Shown here piece after piece: positions 12,101 through 24,714 of a DNA stretch of 64,000 nt; position 1 is the stretch's first letter, and each line of letters opens with the position of its first letter. Origin of the DNA: Diphasiastrum complanatum (lineage: Eukaryota > Streptophyta > Lycopodiopsida > Lycopodiales > Lycopodiaceae); the NCBI GenBank assembly GCA_029204225.1, contig CM055097.1, positions 12,822,721-12,886,720 of the forward strand, given 5' to 3'. A program made the position numbers and the translations under genes. The notes under the pieces are model-generated. The model searched no databases, had not been told where the DNA came from, and saw only the letters and a list, made by a program, of their open reading frames with translations.

Positions 12101-13050
12101 CTCAGAATCACTTGCTTGCAATGGGAATGTTGTTTGCTTGAGTTCAGTAATTGCAATTACCTAACTAGTGAATGGATTGTTGTAGAGTATGGGTCGGTTG
12201 TGCATTATAGTGAATCATTTTTAGCACAAATTTGAATTCAGTCCGGAATCGTAATATTTTATAAACAAATGCGACATGGCTAATTAGAACAATGAGTGCC
12301 TATTTCCAACTCGTTTAGTGAAAGTGTTAAGTAAATAACTTTGTTTCGTACTGATTTAGAATGTGTTGTACGGAGAGAACCATAGGCTGGGTAGTTAACA
12401 TCTTGCTGAGTTAGATTTATTAAACACTATATGGAATCGTCAAGTTTTTGAAGTGTTTCTTACGTTTTTTCCATTATGAAGCGTATTAATTAGACCCGAC
12501 CTCTGTGAAACACCAGAGCGGGCCGTCCACCATCTGCAGTTGAAATACACCACCTCGGTTAAGCGTCACACTAGTCACACCCACCGTCGGTATTGTCTAG
12601 CGAAATACCTAGACCCGACGGTCGGCGAAAATACCGCCGCTTAGCAAACAAAGCGGTGCGTATAACTTGCACCCCACGAGCACATCATAGACAGTAAATC
12701 GGTTTCCAGACCATGTAGGATGTTTACTAATTGTAAGTCGAATTCAATGGGGAAAGAGATATTAGCAAGATCCTAACGCAAATTAGTGATCAGAAGTTTT
12801 ACAGAACCGTGACCCTAGAAAGCTAGTGAATCATTGCAGCCAAAAGTACTAGCACCCCCTCCTTGCAACCGTATCTCTGAGAGCCTGGAAAACTCTCATC
12901 GGTTGGGGAGCACGAGGCAATAGAGAGGGCCATCAGGGTTGGAAGTGGCAAATCCTCTGTTGCTCACGTAGGGCCGAACCGCCACTAGAGGTGGGGCCCC
13001 TTGACCCTTTTAGGACATTTTGGCTGGACCACCCCCCCGTAAAAAATGGC
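9200..13050. other. Long stretch with no recognisable gene
   Basis: Short open frames occur (for example 9461-9649, 9711-9908 and 11320-11700) but none resembles a known protein and none has a neighbour or domain that supports it. A pair of short similar phrases, CTGGGTCCTAGCCCG and TTGGGTCCCAGCCCG, lies about 130 bp apart near 9240 and 9375. A GC-richer patch with CCGACGGTCGG is at about 12480-12680. Probably decayed repeats. Confidence 0.6.
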
Positions 13051-13058
13051 CCTAACAA

Positions 13059-13520
13059 ATGGTTATTGGATGTAACTATGCAAGGTCAATTTTTGCGAGC
13101 AGATGCCTCAGCCAAAATGCCTCCTTAGTAGCATTTGTGGCAACAATGTATTTTAATTTGGTTGATAATAATGCTACTGAGGTCTGCTTTTGGTTGTTCC
13201 AAGATATTGGGCCTTGGTTGTATAAAAATACAAATTCGGAAGTTGATCCTCTGGTATCAATGTCCCCTACCCAATCCTGCATTTGTGTATCCTTCAAGTA
13301 TGTTGGTAGGTTGGCTACCTCCATAACATATGCTAAGATGTTTGGTGGCTTGGATGTACTTCATGACCTTTGTGAGTGCTTTCCAATGGGCTGGTCATGA
13401 ATTTAATAGGAACTGGCTGAGTGAACTGAATGAATATGCAATGTCAGGTCGAGTGCAGATCATTGCATACATCAGTGAACCGATGATGGAGTGAAATGGA
13501 TATTGCTTCATCTTCTCCTT
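13059..13520 (-). pseudogene. Copia reverse transcriptase end plus RNase H
   Basis: On the minus strand the frame reads [20 protein letters not shown], then HWKALTKVMKYIQAT, then DWVGDIDTRGSTSEFVF, ISWNNQKQTSVALLST and TNATKEAFWLRHLL. This is the canonical C-terminal reverse transcriptase and RNase H of copia, in the right order. One stop is near 13405 and SxE has become STK in the RNase H box. It is truncated at both ends, with no gag or integrase nearby. Confidence 0.9.
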
Positions 13521-13574
13521 TTTTGCCTTAGTTTGAGGATATTGTTCCTTTGATAGCTTCAGAGTGGAAAGAGA

Positions 13575-13690
13575 CTTGGTGTTGGATTATTTTCCTTCTT
13601 ACCAATCGACTAATCGGTTTTAGTCTTCATCCATTGTTTATCCAGTTCTGTGGATTTCCCCGTGTGTTTACACAGTCTGCAGAATAACAA
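13575..13690 (+). repeat. Dispersed repeat R1, copy 1
   Basis: This segment begins TGTTGGATTATT and contains ATCGACTAATCG and TTTACACAGTCTGC. It matches 43171-43290 in the same orientation. The TGTTGG start suggests an LTR edge. Confidence 0.7.
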
Positions 13691-13821
13691 GTGTATTTCA
13701 CAGTCTGCAAACTTACATGGAGTTTTACGACCATGTCTCTTTTTCACATTTTTTGCCTGACAGAAATCTCGTGTAAAAACACAATGTCGCTGTAGTGGGT
13801 TTCTTTCCTTGCCTAACCCGA

Positions 13822-13899
13822 ATCCAAGATCTAGTCAATCTAGCATCAAAGAGACGGAGTTAGTTGTCACGCGTAGGTTCATTCCCATGAGAGCGATAG
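13822..13899 (+). repeat. Dispersed 75-bp repeat R2, copy 1
   Basis: It shares AGTTGTCACGCG and TTCCCATGAGAGCGATAG with 62373-62450, in the same orientation. The surroundings differ. I do not recognise its source. Confidence 0.7.
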
Positions 13900-14089
13900 T
13901 TTAGTTTAGATTTCAACATGAATGGAGGATTCACATCTATCTCTACATCCATTAACCCTACTCTTTAACACTACTCATCCCTTAACACTTGTAGAGGAGC
14001 TTTTTGCATTGTATCTACTCCATGCTTAATAAGAAGATTTCTCATGAGTTTGATGCTACACTAAGCTCCTTGATCATGATGGTTTTCTT

Positions 14090-14350
14090 GAGTGATGCCC
14101 CTATGATCATGCCCTTCCATTCATATTGTGTGTGGTTGTGGATTTAGAGTGGATTAGTTTTCTTGCTTTCCTAGTTGTGGATTAGATTTCATGTTTTCTT
14201 GTGGATTAATGTAAGAGCCAGCATTCAAGTAGACTAAATAGGCTAGAAATGTGGCATAAATCTTGCATATTCTCTAACATTCTAGTTCTTGATGTTCTTG
14301 GGATGTCCAAGAATCAAAAGGCTGGTTAGTTTCTTGATTCTTGGACTTCT
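14090..14350 (+). repeat. Dispersed repeat R3, copy 1
   Basis: It matches the reverse complement of 42770-43030. Shared phrases include AAATAGGCTAGAAATG versus GATAGGCTGAAGTAG, CTTGCATATTCT and GTTCTTGATGTTCTTG. Together with R1 this shows two related repeats in different relative orientations. Confidence 0.65.
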
Positions 14351-14789
14351 AACATGCTGTAGATTAGTTTTTTGTTTCTTGTTTGTCAATTTATGCAAGT
14401 AAAGTAGTGTAGGATCTGATTTTAGTCCATTTTGCAATGATCTGTTTTAGCATTATGTTTTTAAGTGCCATAATAATGCCCAACCGTGTTTCAAAAAGAC
14501 TTGTTTTTGGGCATTCTTGGTGTGCTTGCATGGTAGAAAGATTGCAAGTGATTTCAAGAGTTCAAGAGTGTTCGAAATCTGAGTATCCATGACAGGTTGA
14601 ACCATACTACAACCCCAAGAATCTGCTGCCTGATTTGGGCATTGAACCAAATAGAAATGACCAAGAACATGCCCAGCTAACAACCAAAATTGAGGTAGCA
14701 TAAGCTGTAACAAGAAACAAACAAGCGGAACTAGTAGACAGACAGAGGAATCTGCCAACACTTTCACAGTTCACCTCCCTTGAGAAGAT

Positions 14790-15323
<534 letters not shown>

Positions 15324-15329
15324 TTTTTT

Positions 15330-15347
15330 TGGTGCCGTTGCCGGGGA
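15330..15347 (+). other. Primer-binding site, tRNA-Asp type
   Basis: TGGTGCCGTTGCCGGGGA is complementary, with one mismatch, to the 3' end of plant tRNA-Asp (TGGCGCCGTTGCCGGGGA expected). This site is common in plant Ty3/gypsy elements. It lies just after the LTR-like block ending at 15323. Confidence 0.8.
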
Positions 15348-18050
15348 GACTGTGATAAATAGTCCTAGGAGTGGTTTTTTAGTTTGTATTTTTTTGTTAT
15401 TTTCTCTCTTTTTGTTATTAGTCTAGCTGTTGGCGACTAATACTTAGTCTTGCCTTTCGCGACTAATTCACGACTGATTATCAGTCTAGCTCTTCATGAA
15501 TTATTTGTGACAAATAATTTGTCTAGCTGTTCGCAACAAATTATTCTTTTGATGTTTTTAATGTTTGGCTACGTAATCAGATTGAACCTGATTTCTATCA
15601 CTAACGTTCTATTCGTTTTTGATAGGCGTAGTCATGCCTAAGGAAAGAGTAATATAGCTCATTTCGTTGCGCACGAACACTTTCCGTTTGAGTTCGTTTC
15701 TCGTTCGAGTTTTGAGTTCGCTTCTTTTCATGTTCGTTTCTTTTCGAGCTATTTTAGTTTCTCACACTCTCACACCCTCTTTCAACCCAACATTTGCCAC
15801 CAGCTCTTGACATACACATTCCTATTTACAACCATGTTGATAGGGCTATGAATGGCAAAAACAAACATCTTCCACCAGCTCTATTCGCCAACAAGTAGAG
15901 TTGTTGGCCAAAAAAATTTGGACCATACACAACCCTATCAACAACCTTTTGCCATCTTGATAAGGTTGTGAATGGTACAAAAACTTTGCCACCAACTTGC
16001 TCACCTTTTGGTTGGAGTTTGAATCCTTGTTGATATTTGAATCAGAGATTCTAACTACTTTTCTACTCTAATTTTTGGACAAGTTATCTTCTAGAATACA
16101 ACCAAACCAATGGTTCATATATTAATATCATTCAATTTGTGGATAACCTTTGGACAAACTTTTCTTAGAAATTAGGAAAAAGCCCACATCCATATAGTAG
16201 CCTTTTTGTCATTCACAGCCATTGTATTTCCACCATCTCTACTTGCAAGTGAGTGGAGCTACTGGCAATATGATTGGTATTTTAAAATTTCCATTTATAG
16301 CGCTATCAATAGCTTAAGACAAACTCCAAGCATTCGAGAGCATGATGAAATGCACCAACAAGAGTACCATTAGAGGTGTTTTTGATTCCAAAAGGGCCGC
16401 ATAAGAAATTGTGCCTTAGTATGAGAATGTTAGAGAGAGAATGATAAAATGACCTATTTTTTTTTTTGGTTTTCTTGATTTCTAGTGCTGCCCACCATCT
16501 AAGTTGTGTGGCTGGCTCATTTTTTGAAGTATATTAACAATGCTCATGAAACAAAGCACACTGCCAAGAAACAAAGCACACGCCACAAGCGGGAGAAAAT
16601 TTCCTCTAAAATTTCATGTGCGAAGGATTACACACCTAAAGCCCATGATCAATATTTGTAGTTCGAAGTTTTACATAAATAGAACCTCTAATCTTTTAGA
16701 TTTCTCCAGTCATGTTGGCACACCAATTTGCATGTTAGCTTGTCGAATTCTTGTGAGTCTTCCTGAGAATGACTTTGAGGAGCTTTGTGAGGAAGTTTTA
16801 GCAATGTGGGGTCATTTTGCAGCTTTTTATTGATGCTATATGTCTTGTTCTTGTAGGTGTTTATTGCTTTTCACGGAGTTCAGATCTACTGTTATTTTAC
16901 TCGCCCTTAGATTAATAGATAATATTGTTGTAGATAATGTACTAATGTCTCCAGCTTCTTAATTGAGTAAGATGTTCCCTTTGATATTAGATTAACCACC
17001 CCTTTGTGTAGGATCAAGGGTTTGGAAGACAAGGCTTAGCCTTGTAGAGGTTCAAATCCTCTTCCCTTAAACTATTAAAATAAGGGAGAACTTGTCCGAT
17101 ATAGAAAAATTTGGTCTTCGATGGCCATCGATTTGAATTCTTTATTAGAATCAAAACAGTAATATCTGAGGCAGAGATCTCATCTCCTATCTACTCTTGA
17201 AGCTTTTAACAACATCACGACGTTATAGGAGGCTTCTGGAACTATGAGATTTGAAAAATTGGTCGCGGCCCATTGGAAATGTAGTGTAGGCCCAACCTTG
17301 CATTGAGTGGATCTTCGGCCAATTATAGGTCCCACATTTGGATTTTTTAGTGCTGACCATGCTCTTCTTCTAGGCATTGGGTGGTATCCCAAATCTACCC
17401 TTATTTCCATTAGAGCCATGAGATACTCTTGGAAAATCTTGGGGTTGTGCATGGAAATTTCCTTTCATTGTTTTGGTTGAGGATGTGATGAAATTGGCCG
17501 ATTTTAGTTTCAGAAAGTCCTCGACCTTGCCTGGTAACATGCAGCTACTTCTGGACTTGATGTTCGGATATTGTGCGTTGAAGAGCGCAGACTATTTAAA
17601 ATCAGGTACAACATGAATTTTTTCGTACCAACGTTGATGCATAGCAACAGTGCCACCACGAGTGTCATCTTTGCATAGCGGAACGATGGAACTGGAGGGA
17701 ATGTCGGCAGGTGGATGAGGCGGTAGGTGGCAAAGTGGTGAGAGGCAGGGAAGCATATTCAAGTTGAGGCATGATGGATGATTGTTGGAGGGTGGCGATG
17801 ACATCTTATGCTGATATTGGATGTCCTGGCCAAAGTTGTAATCTTCACCAATTTCTAGGTCAAAATGGGAGAATGTGAGTTGGAGTTGCTTATAGTTGAT
17901 ATTGATGGTGGATTTGATGAATGAAAAATTGGAGAAGTGTAGGGATGGCAGATAGATGGTGGGATCTTGGACGATGACATTATAATGAGCGATTGCCACG
18001 CATTGTAGCACCGAATGAGGGTGGCCTATAGGTTTTTTTCCACTTTTTTC
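15348..18050. other. Probable element interior, no recognisable coding
   Basis: This follows the tRNA-Asp primer site and could be the internal region of a large non-autonomous or gutted LTR element. The longest frames (16540-16833 and 17592-18011) resemble nothing I know. A T-arm-like sequence near 17015-17070 does not complete a tRNA. Confidence 0.5.
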
Positions 18051-18051
18051 T

Positions 18052-18580
18052 TCTTCTCTTTACTCGCCACTTCTCCAAAGAACTAGGCAGGCTCTAGACA
18101 TTGTTTTGTGAGCTCGACGAGTTATAAATTATAACTCGTCATCAGAGACTTTACTCGCCCTACAGCCTATTACTTGCCAAACCCATTTTTTACACTTTTT
18201 CTTTGCCAACTTTACTCGCCATCAGAGCTGAGTGATCAGTAAGCTCAGAGGCATCATTTTGATGACGGGTAAGTTATAAATTTATTACTCGCACTCAGAG
18301 CTATTACTTGCCAGTTCAAATTTTCCTGTCATTTTTTTAGTTTTCTGTCTTTTTCTATTATCGCCTACTGAGATTATTTGTATTTTTTTCAGTATCTTTA
18401 CTTGCCATCAATACAGTAGCAAGCACAGTACTTGATCTACCATATACTAGACCAGCGAGTAAAGGTTTGATTTTTAGCCATTACTCGTCTCCATTAATCA
18501 CCGCATTACTCGCCTCCATTACTCACCATCATTACTCGCCACATTACTCACCATCATTACTCGTCTCCATGACTCGCCTC
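18052..18580. repeat. Array of TTACTCGCC words
   Basis: At least 16 copies of [AT]TACTCGCC or one-base variants (TTACTTGCC, TTACTCACC, TTACTCGTC) occur in about 530 bp. Spacing is irregular at first, then close to 12 bp between 18479 and 18580. Several copies are followed by ATCAGAG. No gene is visible here. Confidence 0.7.
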
Positions 18581-18903
18581 TCTAACAGCTTACCACTCTA
18601 CTATGTGGAGAGTGAGAAGGGACATTTGTTACCTGTGTATGTTTATCACCTCCGAGGGGATGGTACTGATGTTCACAGTGCGAAGTCAACCATCCATGTT
18701 TAGATTGTCTGTAAAGACCCCTAGCCCAACCAAACCTAGATCAAACCTGGATCTAGCACCCAAGCCATGCCATGTGAAGCAAGAGGATAAGAGAGAAACT
18801 GGTAACCTAAACCCAATATGTCGACGGGAGAATCCTCACCTCATTATATAGAGAGTAGAGTCCTGTGCATGAAACCATGCACTCTCTATGCAGGTCAACT
18901 ATA

Positions 18904-18938
18904 CATTAGGGGAAATATGGGCTCAAAATGGGCCCTTT
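18904..18938 (+). repeat. Left terminal inverted repeat
   Basis: It starts CATTAGGGGA and ends GGGCCCTTT. It pairs with the complement of 29003-29037 with six mismatches and no gaps. Similarity may extend about five bases outward (CTATA versus CTATT). Confidence 0.75.
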
Positions 18939-19198
18939 AAAAAATTTCACTTTAGAGAGAGGTTACGTAGAGAAAGAATGAAAATCGGTAACTTCTGGTC
19001 GTCGTTTTCGGAGTTGCTGGCCTTGCCCAACGTTTAACTAGTATGGTTAACTTCAGACAATAGCTAGTTAAGCATGAGATGTAATAATTTTTCTTCATGC
19101 TCGTTCTAAAATTTGGGACTAGAGCTTTAAGACTGAAAATCTTGGTGTGCTCAATGCAAAAACTGAAGCGGGAGAGGCAAAACTTTTGAAATCACTGT

Positions 19199-19795
19199 AT
19201 GCTTATAGTTCCGATGGAATGCACTCCAATTATTAAGAAAAATGCGAAAGTCATAGAGAATGTTGCAGCAATAGTTAGAGAATTGAGAATGAATAATCAT
19301 ATGAATATAGATTTGTGGGTGGATGGATCAATTTATCCTAATGATCTAGCTACCAATTTGTGTTTAGGTTCTAAGTCCATAACTCATCTTCTCAGATATG
19401 TATGTGAAGGAAATAGCGGATTTCTTGGATATTGTCAAAGGTTGCGTGATATTGGAATGCATAGCATATCTTGTCTTAATCAACAATTACAGTTTGCTAA
19501 TCAACAATTGCAACGTGCAAATCAACAACTGCTTCATAATGTGCAACACACTAGTGCTGAAAACAATGCACTCAACAATGCTCTGTCAGAGTTGAATGCT
19601 ACTGTCACTACTCTTCGGGGATCAAACCAAGAAATGTTAGAATCCATGGAAAAATTGCAATCCGAGAGTTTAAAATCTGCTGTTGATGTAAAAGCTATCA
19701 ATAAGGCAATGATGAAGAGGAAAAGAAAGAGAGTACCGATGAAGAATATTGATGACTTATCTACACATAGCGGCAATCAGAAAAAAAGAATTTGA
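19199..19795 (+). pseudogene. N-terminal exon-like frame with a coiled coil, transposon gene 1
   Basis: A 198-codon frame. Residues about 95-160 carry tandem heptad-like units (NQQLQFANQQLQRANQQLL) followed by NALNNALSELNATVTTLRG, predicting a coiled coil. The C-terminus is basic (MMKRKRKRVPMK), like a nuclear localisation signal. It lies at the start of the transposase-like series and may be its N-terminal exon or a separate small gene. The product family is not recognised. Confidence 0.5.
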
Positions 19796-19929
19796 ACATT
19801 CAAGTATGTTGTCATCTAAATTGTTTATTTAATTTGCATATGTCATTTAAGTTTGATTTGCACTTGATAACATGGATTATTTATTTATTAAACATAATTT
19901 GAGTTTCGTGTGTTTGTTGCAGATTATGT

Positions 19930-20533
19930 TTGGTGGCAAAGAACTATTTAACAGATCGTTCATGCATTGGATCATCTTTAAGTCATGTTTTACCAAGAAA
20001 GTCAGCAAAGGAAATAATAAAAAATGCTTGGTTTGAAAAAATGAAAAATGATATTGTAGAGATTGTTTTGATTAAGGTACAATCATACTTGGATGCGAAT
20101 GTGATACAAGGTGCATGTGATGTATCTGGAATTAGCAGAAATGCTTATTCTACTTTTTTTAGAATAGTTAAAGAAGCTTTTTCCCAAGTGATGGTGAAGA
20201 AAATTAATCTTTCGCGTCCATATCGGGTAAGATTAGCTAGAAATTGTTATAATGATGGAATTTTCAAAGTAGTTGGCCAACCACTTCATATAACTGAATT
20301 ATGCAAATCAGAATATGGTGAGCTCAATTACAATGATTGCAATAATATTTTTTTTCCTTGATATTGAAAATGTTCTAAAATACATTATTCGATTCTATAA
20401 ACTAGACGAACATAAAGTAAATGGAAAGATCATTATTGTTATAAAATTGGATGAATCTGAAATCATCAAGGGTCAGAAGTTGGAACGTGTGAGTGTCACT
20501 TTGATGAACAAAATTTCAGATATAGATCATTGA
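19930..20533 (+). pseudogene. Transposase-like segment 1
   Basis: The first frame (19930-20361) has PRKSAKEIIKNAWFEKM and ISRNAYSTFFRIVKEAF. A frameshift in the T run near 20345-20356 moves the reading to a second frame with KIIIVIKLDESEIIKGQ and KLERVSVTLMNKISD. A possible splice acceptor TTGTTGCAG lies at 19914-19922. The acidic KLDE in a beta-strand-like setting could be the first catalytic Asp of an RNase H-fold transposase; this is an inference from layout, not from a matched profile. Confidence 0.5.
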
Positions 20534-20686
20534 ACGTTTAGTGTTTAATCGGAAAATCACATATGATGGTTGGCGACATTCCAGTTTTACATTTCAATTC
20601 TCATTTAGAATATCTATATTAACAATTCATACCTTGCCAGTTTTTGACATGTCATGCATTACTTGTTTCTCTACAGGTCTTGAAAG

Positions 20687-21890
20687 ATGACCATAAAATA
20701 CTATCATGGATATTTTCAACAACAAATTATGGCGATTATAAAGAGACATTTGGAGGGTGAAAAATTTACAGTCGAAAACCATGGAAGTTTTCAAACTCAA
20801 TGGCACCTTGCAGGGGATTTGAAAACATTAAAATGTATGTATAATGTTTCTCATGGGACAACATCAAAGCATCCATGTCTTTATTGCATGAAGGATTGTT
20901 ACAATATGAATTTGGGACGATCAACAAACACTAGCCCAATACGAGAAGCTGAAGATCCAAATATGAAAAGTGTTCTACCAATTCCATTAAAATATGTTCA
21001 CATATGCACATTGCATGCTGAGGCTCGTATTATTGAAAAACTAATTTATTTGCATATTCTACTAGCATGGAATCATAAACCATAGTCAGTGGCTAAAGCA
21101 ACAATTAGGAGGTTGGAAATAGTTATGTCAAATGCAAGACTACATAAAGGGAATGTCACGATTGAAAAAAGTGACAGACTCTCCGGGAAAAAAAGAAACG
21201 TTCCTAATAAGCCATCAATTGGAGGTGCTAAAGCAAGAAGATTCTTATCCAATCACACATGCAAAGAATCAAGTGTCAAATACGAAATATGGAGAGAAAT
21301 TGTTCAAGCCACACGAACACTAGAAGGAAGTAATCGAGTGGAAAAGAGACAAGTGTGGACCAATTTAGACAAACTCATAGGTGTTATCAGGAAAGAAAAT
21401 CTATCATCAGAAGATATGAGGACTTTGCAAAATCATTGCACCACATTTGTAAAATCTATACATGATTGTTGGGGAAAAGACAACGTTACTCATTACATGG
21501 TGCTAATCTATATCATTATCTAGTAATTTTCTCATTCAGGCTTATATTTTTTTCTACTGATGTAACTAATCAAAACTATTGTTTGCAGCACATCCTTCTT
21601 CATCATGCACCTTATTTGCAAAGGAATATGGGAGCTTAAGTATCCGGTCATCATAGGGCATGGAAAAATCTCATTGGCAAGCACGGGGAGGACACAATTC
21701 AAGAAATAAATATTTAGTTCAACTTTTTCAGTGGTTTCACAGAAGATCACAATTTAGATATCAAGCTAAAAACTCGCCAAGTATTACGATATTTCGAAAG
21801 GCATTCAAATTCATTACAAAAGAGAGATCCTTGTAATATATCAAAAATCTATTATAAAAAATTATTTAATTATCATCATCATCCTCTTCA
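20687..21890 (+). pseudogene. Transposase-like segment 2 (GDLK region)
   Basis: One frame runs from 20687 to 21498 with a single stop (TAG at 21083). It contains WHLAGDLKTLKCMYNVSHG, SKHPCLYCMKDC, then CTLHAEARIIEKLIYLHI. A GT donor at 21499 and TGTTTGCAG at 21581-21589 bracket a 91-bp intron. The next exon reads HILLHHAPYLQRNMGA, then decays with stops. The Asp of GDLK, a CxxC pair and the HHAPYLQR helix resemble uncharacterised transposase-like proteins I recall from animals and algae. The family name is uncertain. An acceptor TTTCTCTACAG just before 20677 suggests another intron. Confidence 0.55.
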
Positions 21891-23402
21891 AGATTCAGAC
21901 GGATGGTATTGTCATGAAGGAATAATCTCCTTTCATATGGATCCAAAAATTCTAAATTTTTTCTCTTGTTCATATCAATGTAACCCGAATAAAGGGCCAT
22001 TGTAGATGATCTTTTCGTAGTCTCATTGGGAGTATAACCCAATATCTTAGCCAAATCTCTCTTCACAAAAATTAGTTTATATATTCCTTTTGCATACTTA
22101 TGGCCTCCTAAACAAACTGATAATGATTTGATGGCCATAATGATAGTGGTTTCATATGGATTATAAGATGAATAATATATACAAATCTCATTATTTTGAA
22201 AGTTTTTCAAATAATGAGATATAGAAACATCTTTCTCCCGGCTGATACACCTCAGACGCCTCCATGTCTTGTACCAAAGACATCTATTTCAATAGCATCC
22301 TGTAAACAAGAAAAGAAAGAAATTTAGAATGATACATAACACTGCAAACTCAATAAAATCCTAAACAATATCAATACCAATAAGAAATAAGAAAACTAAA
22401 CAATATCAATACCAATATAATATCTACTTACCAGATCATAATCATCGTAATCAACGACGTTTGCTCTGCTAGTGTCATGTCCTCCAATGGTGTCTACATT
22501 TTCGGAGGGGATATATCTAGCTCTAGGGGGATATCTTTTTTGAAATTCCAAAAATTCCTCCTCTATAGGCAAAGTTTTTTCATAGGCTTTAGATTTTTCA
22601 ATCATGGCCTCCAAGGCCTCATTGCCAGATTTCCAATTGCCATCTTTATCATAATCTATCTCACTTTCAAGGTCATCATATGAGTAATCAACAATGTCAA
22701 AAAATTCTGATACATTTTGAGCAAAAATTGAGAGGATTTCATCCTCTCTATATCATTAAATGAAATATAACATTCATTATTTAAAAAATATAAAGGAACA
22801 TCGAGTAGAGTTAATTGATTAACAAGAGATGCAAATGGAAGAAAATCAGAGAGGATTATAAAACGAGGGAGAGTTTTTTAATAATCTGAAGCCATAGATG
22901 CTTCAACTTCAACCCCTATATCAGTATCTGCATCATTTACATCAATTGGAGCAGGTGCAGATGCTTCGATCAATGGAACAATTGAAGACTCAACAGATTC
23001 ATCATCTGAAATTTCAACAGATATGTAGAAGACAAAAGCCATTCCTTTGATTAGAAGACGACATATTCTTTTGTGGATATCACAGTATATATTTCTTTTG
23101 AAATGGTCATGTAGGTTAGAGTACTTTCTATTGTGTTTATGTTTAGAGGATGGTTGAGAATGTACAAGGTCCTGAAAATGAACGAAACAAAAATTATCTA
23201 TATCCAAAACAAGAGTACTAATAATCTGAGAAAAATTATCAAGATAAGAAATTAAATTATAATGATTCTCATAAACTAGCTTATCAATATCGAAGGAAGC
23301 AAAAAAAATACTAGCAAAATACTCTAATTTGTCAGATGGAATGTCACTGGCATTAAAAAAATCCATAAGTTTGTCATCTGAGGCCATGGAGGAGCTAGCC
23401 AT
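21866..23402 (-). pseudogene. Unknown multi-exon gene on the minus strand, transposon gene 2
   Basis: On the minus strand the first frame runs from the ATG at 23402 (MASSSMASDDKLMDFF) to 22878, acidic at its end. A second coding stretch (22700-22432) includes ANVVDYDDYDL and ends at a good donor, CTG followed by GTAAGTAG. An acceptor TTGTTTACAG precedes 22294. The last part (22210-21866) has SLSVCLGGHKYAKGIYKLIF and ILGYTPNETTKRSSTM, then FLDPYERRLFLH and a poly-Asp end. Stops and a frameshift occur between parts. I do not recognise the family. It is divergent from the plus-strand gene at 24925, with about 1.5 kb between the starts. Confidence 0.5.
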
Positions 23403-23411
23403 ATTGAACCC

Positions 23412-23604
23412 GATATCGGTTCAACGCGACAGATAGATATCGGTAGAGGAATAAAGCAAAGTGCGCGCGCTGATCTGATATGGTAAGGCCGAGAATAAAA
23501 TTTTTCGAAAAGCACTTGTCGGAAGTGGTTGATATCGATTCAACGCACCTGAATGAATAAGAGCATGCACAGTAAGGGATGGCGCGCGTCGATTCAATAT
23601 CGCG
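23412..23604. promoter_or_regulatory. ATATCGG motif block 1, alternating orientation
   Basis: Four copies: forward at 23412 (GATATCGGTTCAACGCG), reverse at 23463 (GCGCGCTGATCTGATAT), forward at 23531, reverse at 23582. Spacings are 51, 68 and 51 bp. The block ends immediately upstream of the minus-strand start at 23402. It may bind a transposase or transcription factor. Confidence 0.6.
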
Positions 23605-24098
23605 AGAAAGAAAAAAAAAACAAGAAGACTAGAGAGTTCAGAATAAAAGACTATGGAATCGAAATATGAAAAGTGGTGCCCATATTTATAGCCAATTCCT
23701 ATTGATCACAGCCATACATTTGTCAAATAACGAATTGAGAAATACAGCCTATATTTATCTACCAATCAGAGTGAGACAAATTTGTACCTACGCCGGAATA
23801 CATTAACTAGTCTATCACTAGATTCAACGAATCATCATTAGCCCTGACCCTAGAATCTGTACCTGCGCCGGAATACATTGAATAGACAATCACTAGCCTC
23901 CTAGAATAATAATTAAACCAATTATAAACAAATGATTAATGGATATCATTGAAAAACATGTACGAGAAAAATTATTACAATCTCTCGTCCTATTTAAGCA
24001 CCGTAAAGACAAAAATTTTACTTTTGAGATAATGTTCATTCAGAATATTTTCATAAGTCTTTCATTATGCGTTCCAGTATGATTTTCAGCGTATGGGT

Positions 24099-24368
24099 TA
24101 TCGGATCAGCGCGTCTGGTAGACGATGGTTATGCTGCATTTGGGTTACGCTATTCTAGGAACAAAAATATTATCAAAATCCTCGAAACTATTGGACCCTA
24201 TCTGCATGCTCAAAGCTTCATTTGGAAGACTCTTCATACTGGCCAAAGTTATGCAGAATTTATCGAATCAAGCTCTGATCATTCATATTCCGTTCAATAT
24301 CGGATGAGTGTGTGAGAATACAAACTCCGATTTTCAAATGCTTTATATGCGCGTCGATTAGCTATCGG
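24099..24368. promoter_or_regulatory. ATATCGG motif block 2, degenerate
   Basis: A forward copy at 24099 (TATCGGATCAGCGCG), a weaker forward copy at 24297 (AATATCGGATGAGTG) and a reverse-like copy at 24349 (GCGCGTCGATTAGCTATCG). They lie in the middle of the divergent intergenic region. Confidence 0.45.
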
Positions 24369-24714
24369 GTGAAAATATGGACTTTGGAATTTTCCAAAAT
24401 TATAATTATGGGATATAAAAAAGGTTTGATATTTAAAACTTAACGTTGTCAATTTCAGCATACTTTTGTAGCATTAATTGTAGATGTGACCATATTATTT
24501 GAAATCAATTCTGGTTTATTCGATATGGACTAATCATTTTGATGATTGATGGATATTTAATTTGATTTGATTGACAAGCCTCGGAATAATAATCATCATC
24601 GTAATCCGAACCTCAGAAATTCAAACCACCACGTTTGCAATCATTTCTGATTTTTCTATATAAACTGATCAACGACGCTAAATTTTTGTTGCTTATAGCT
24701 ATTTGTATACATGC

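Noticed and set aside
17015-17070. tRNA-like T arm GAGGTTCAAATCCTC
   Set aside because: No D arm or anticodon stem can be placed at the right distance upstream, and the stretch is too short for a tRNA.
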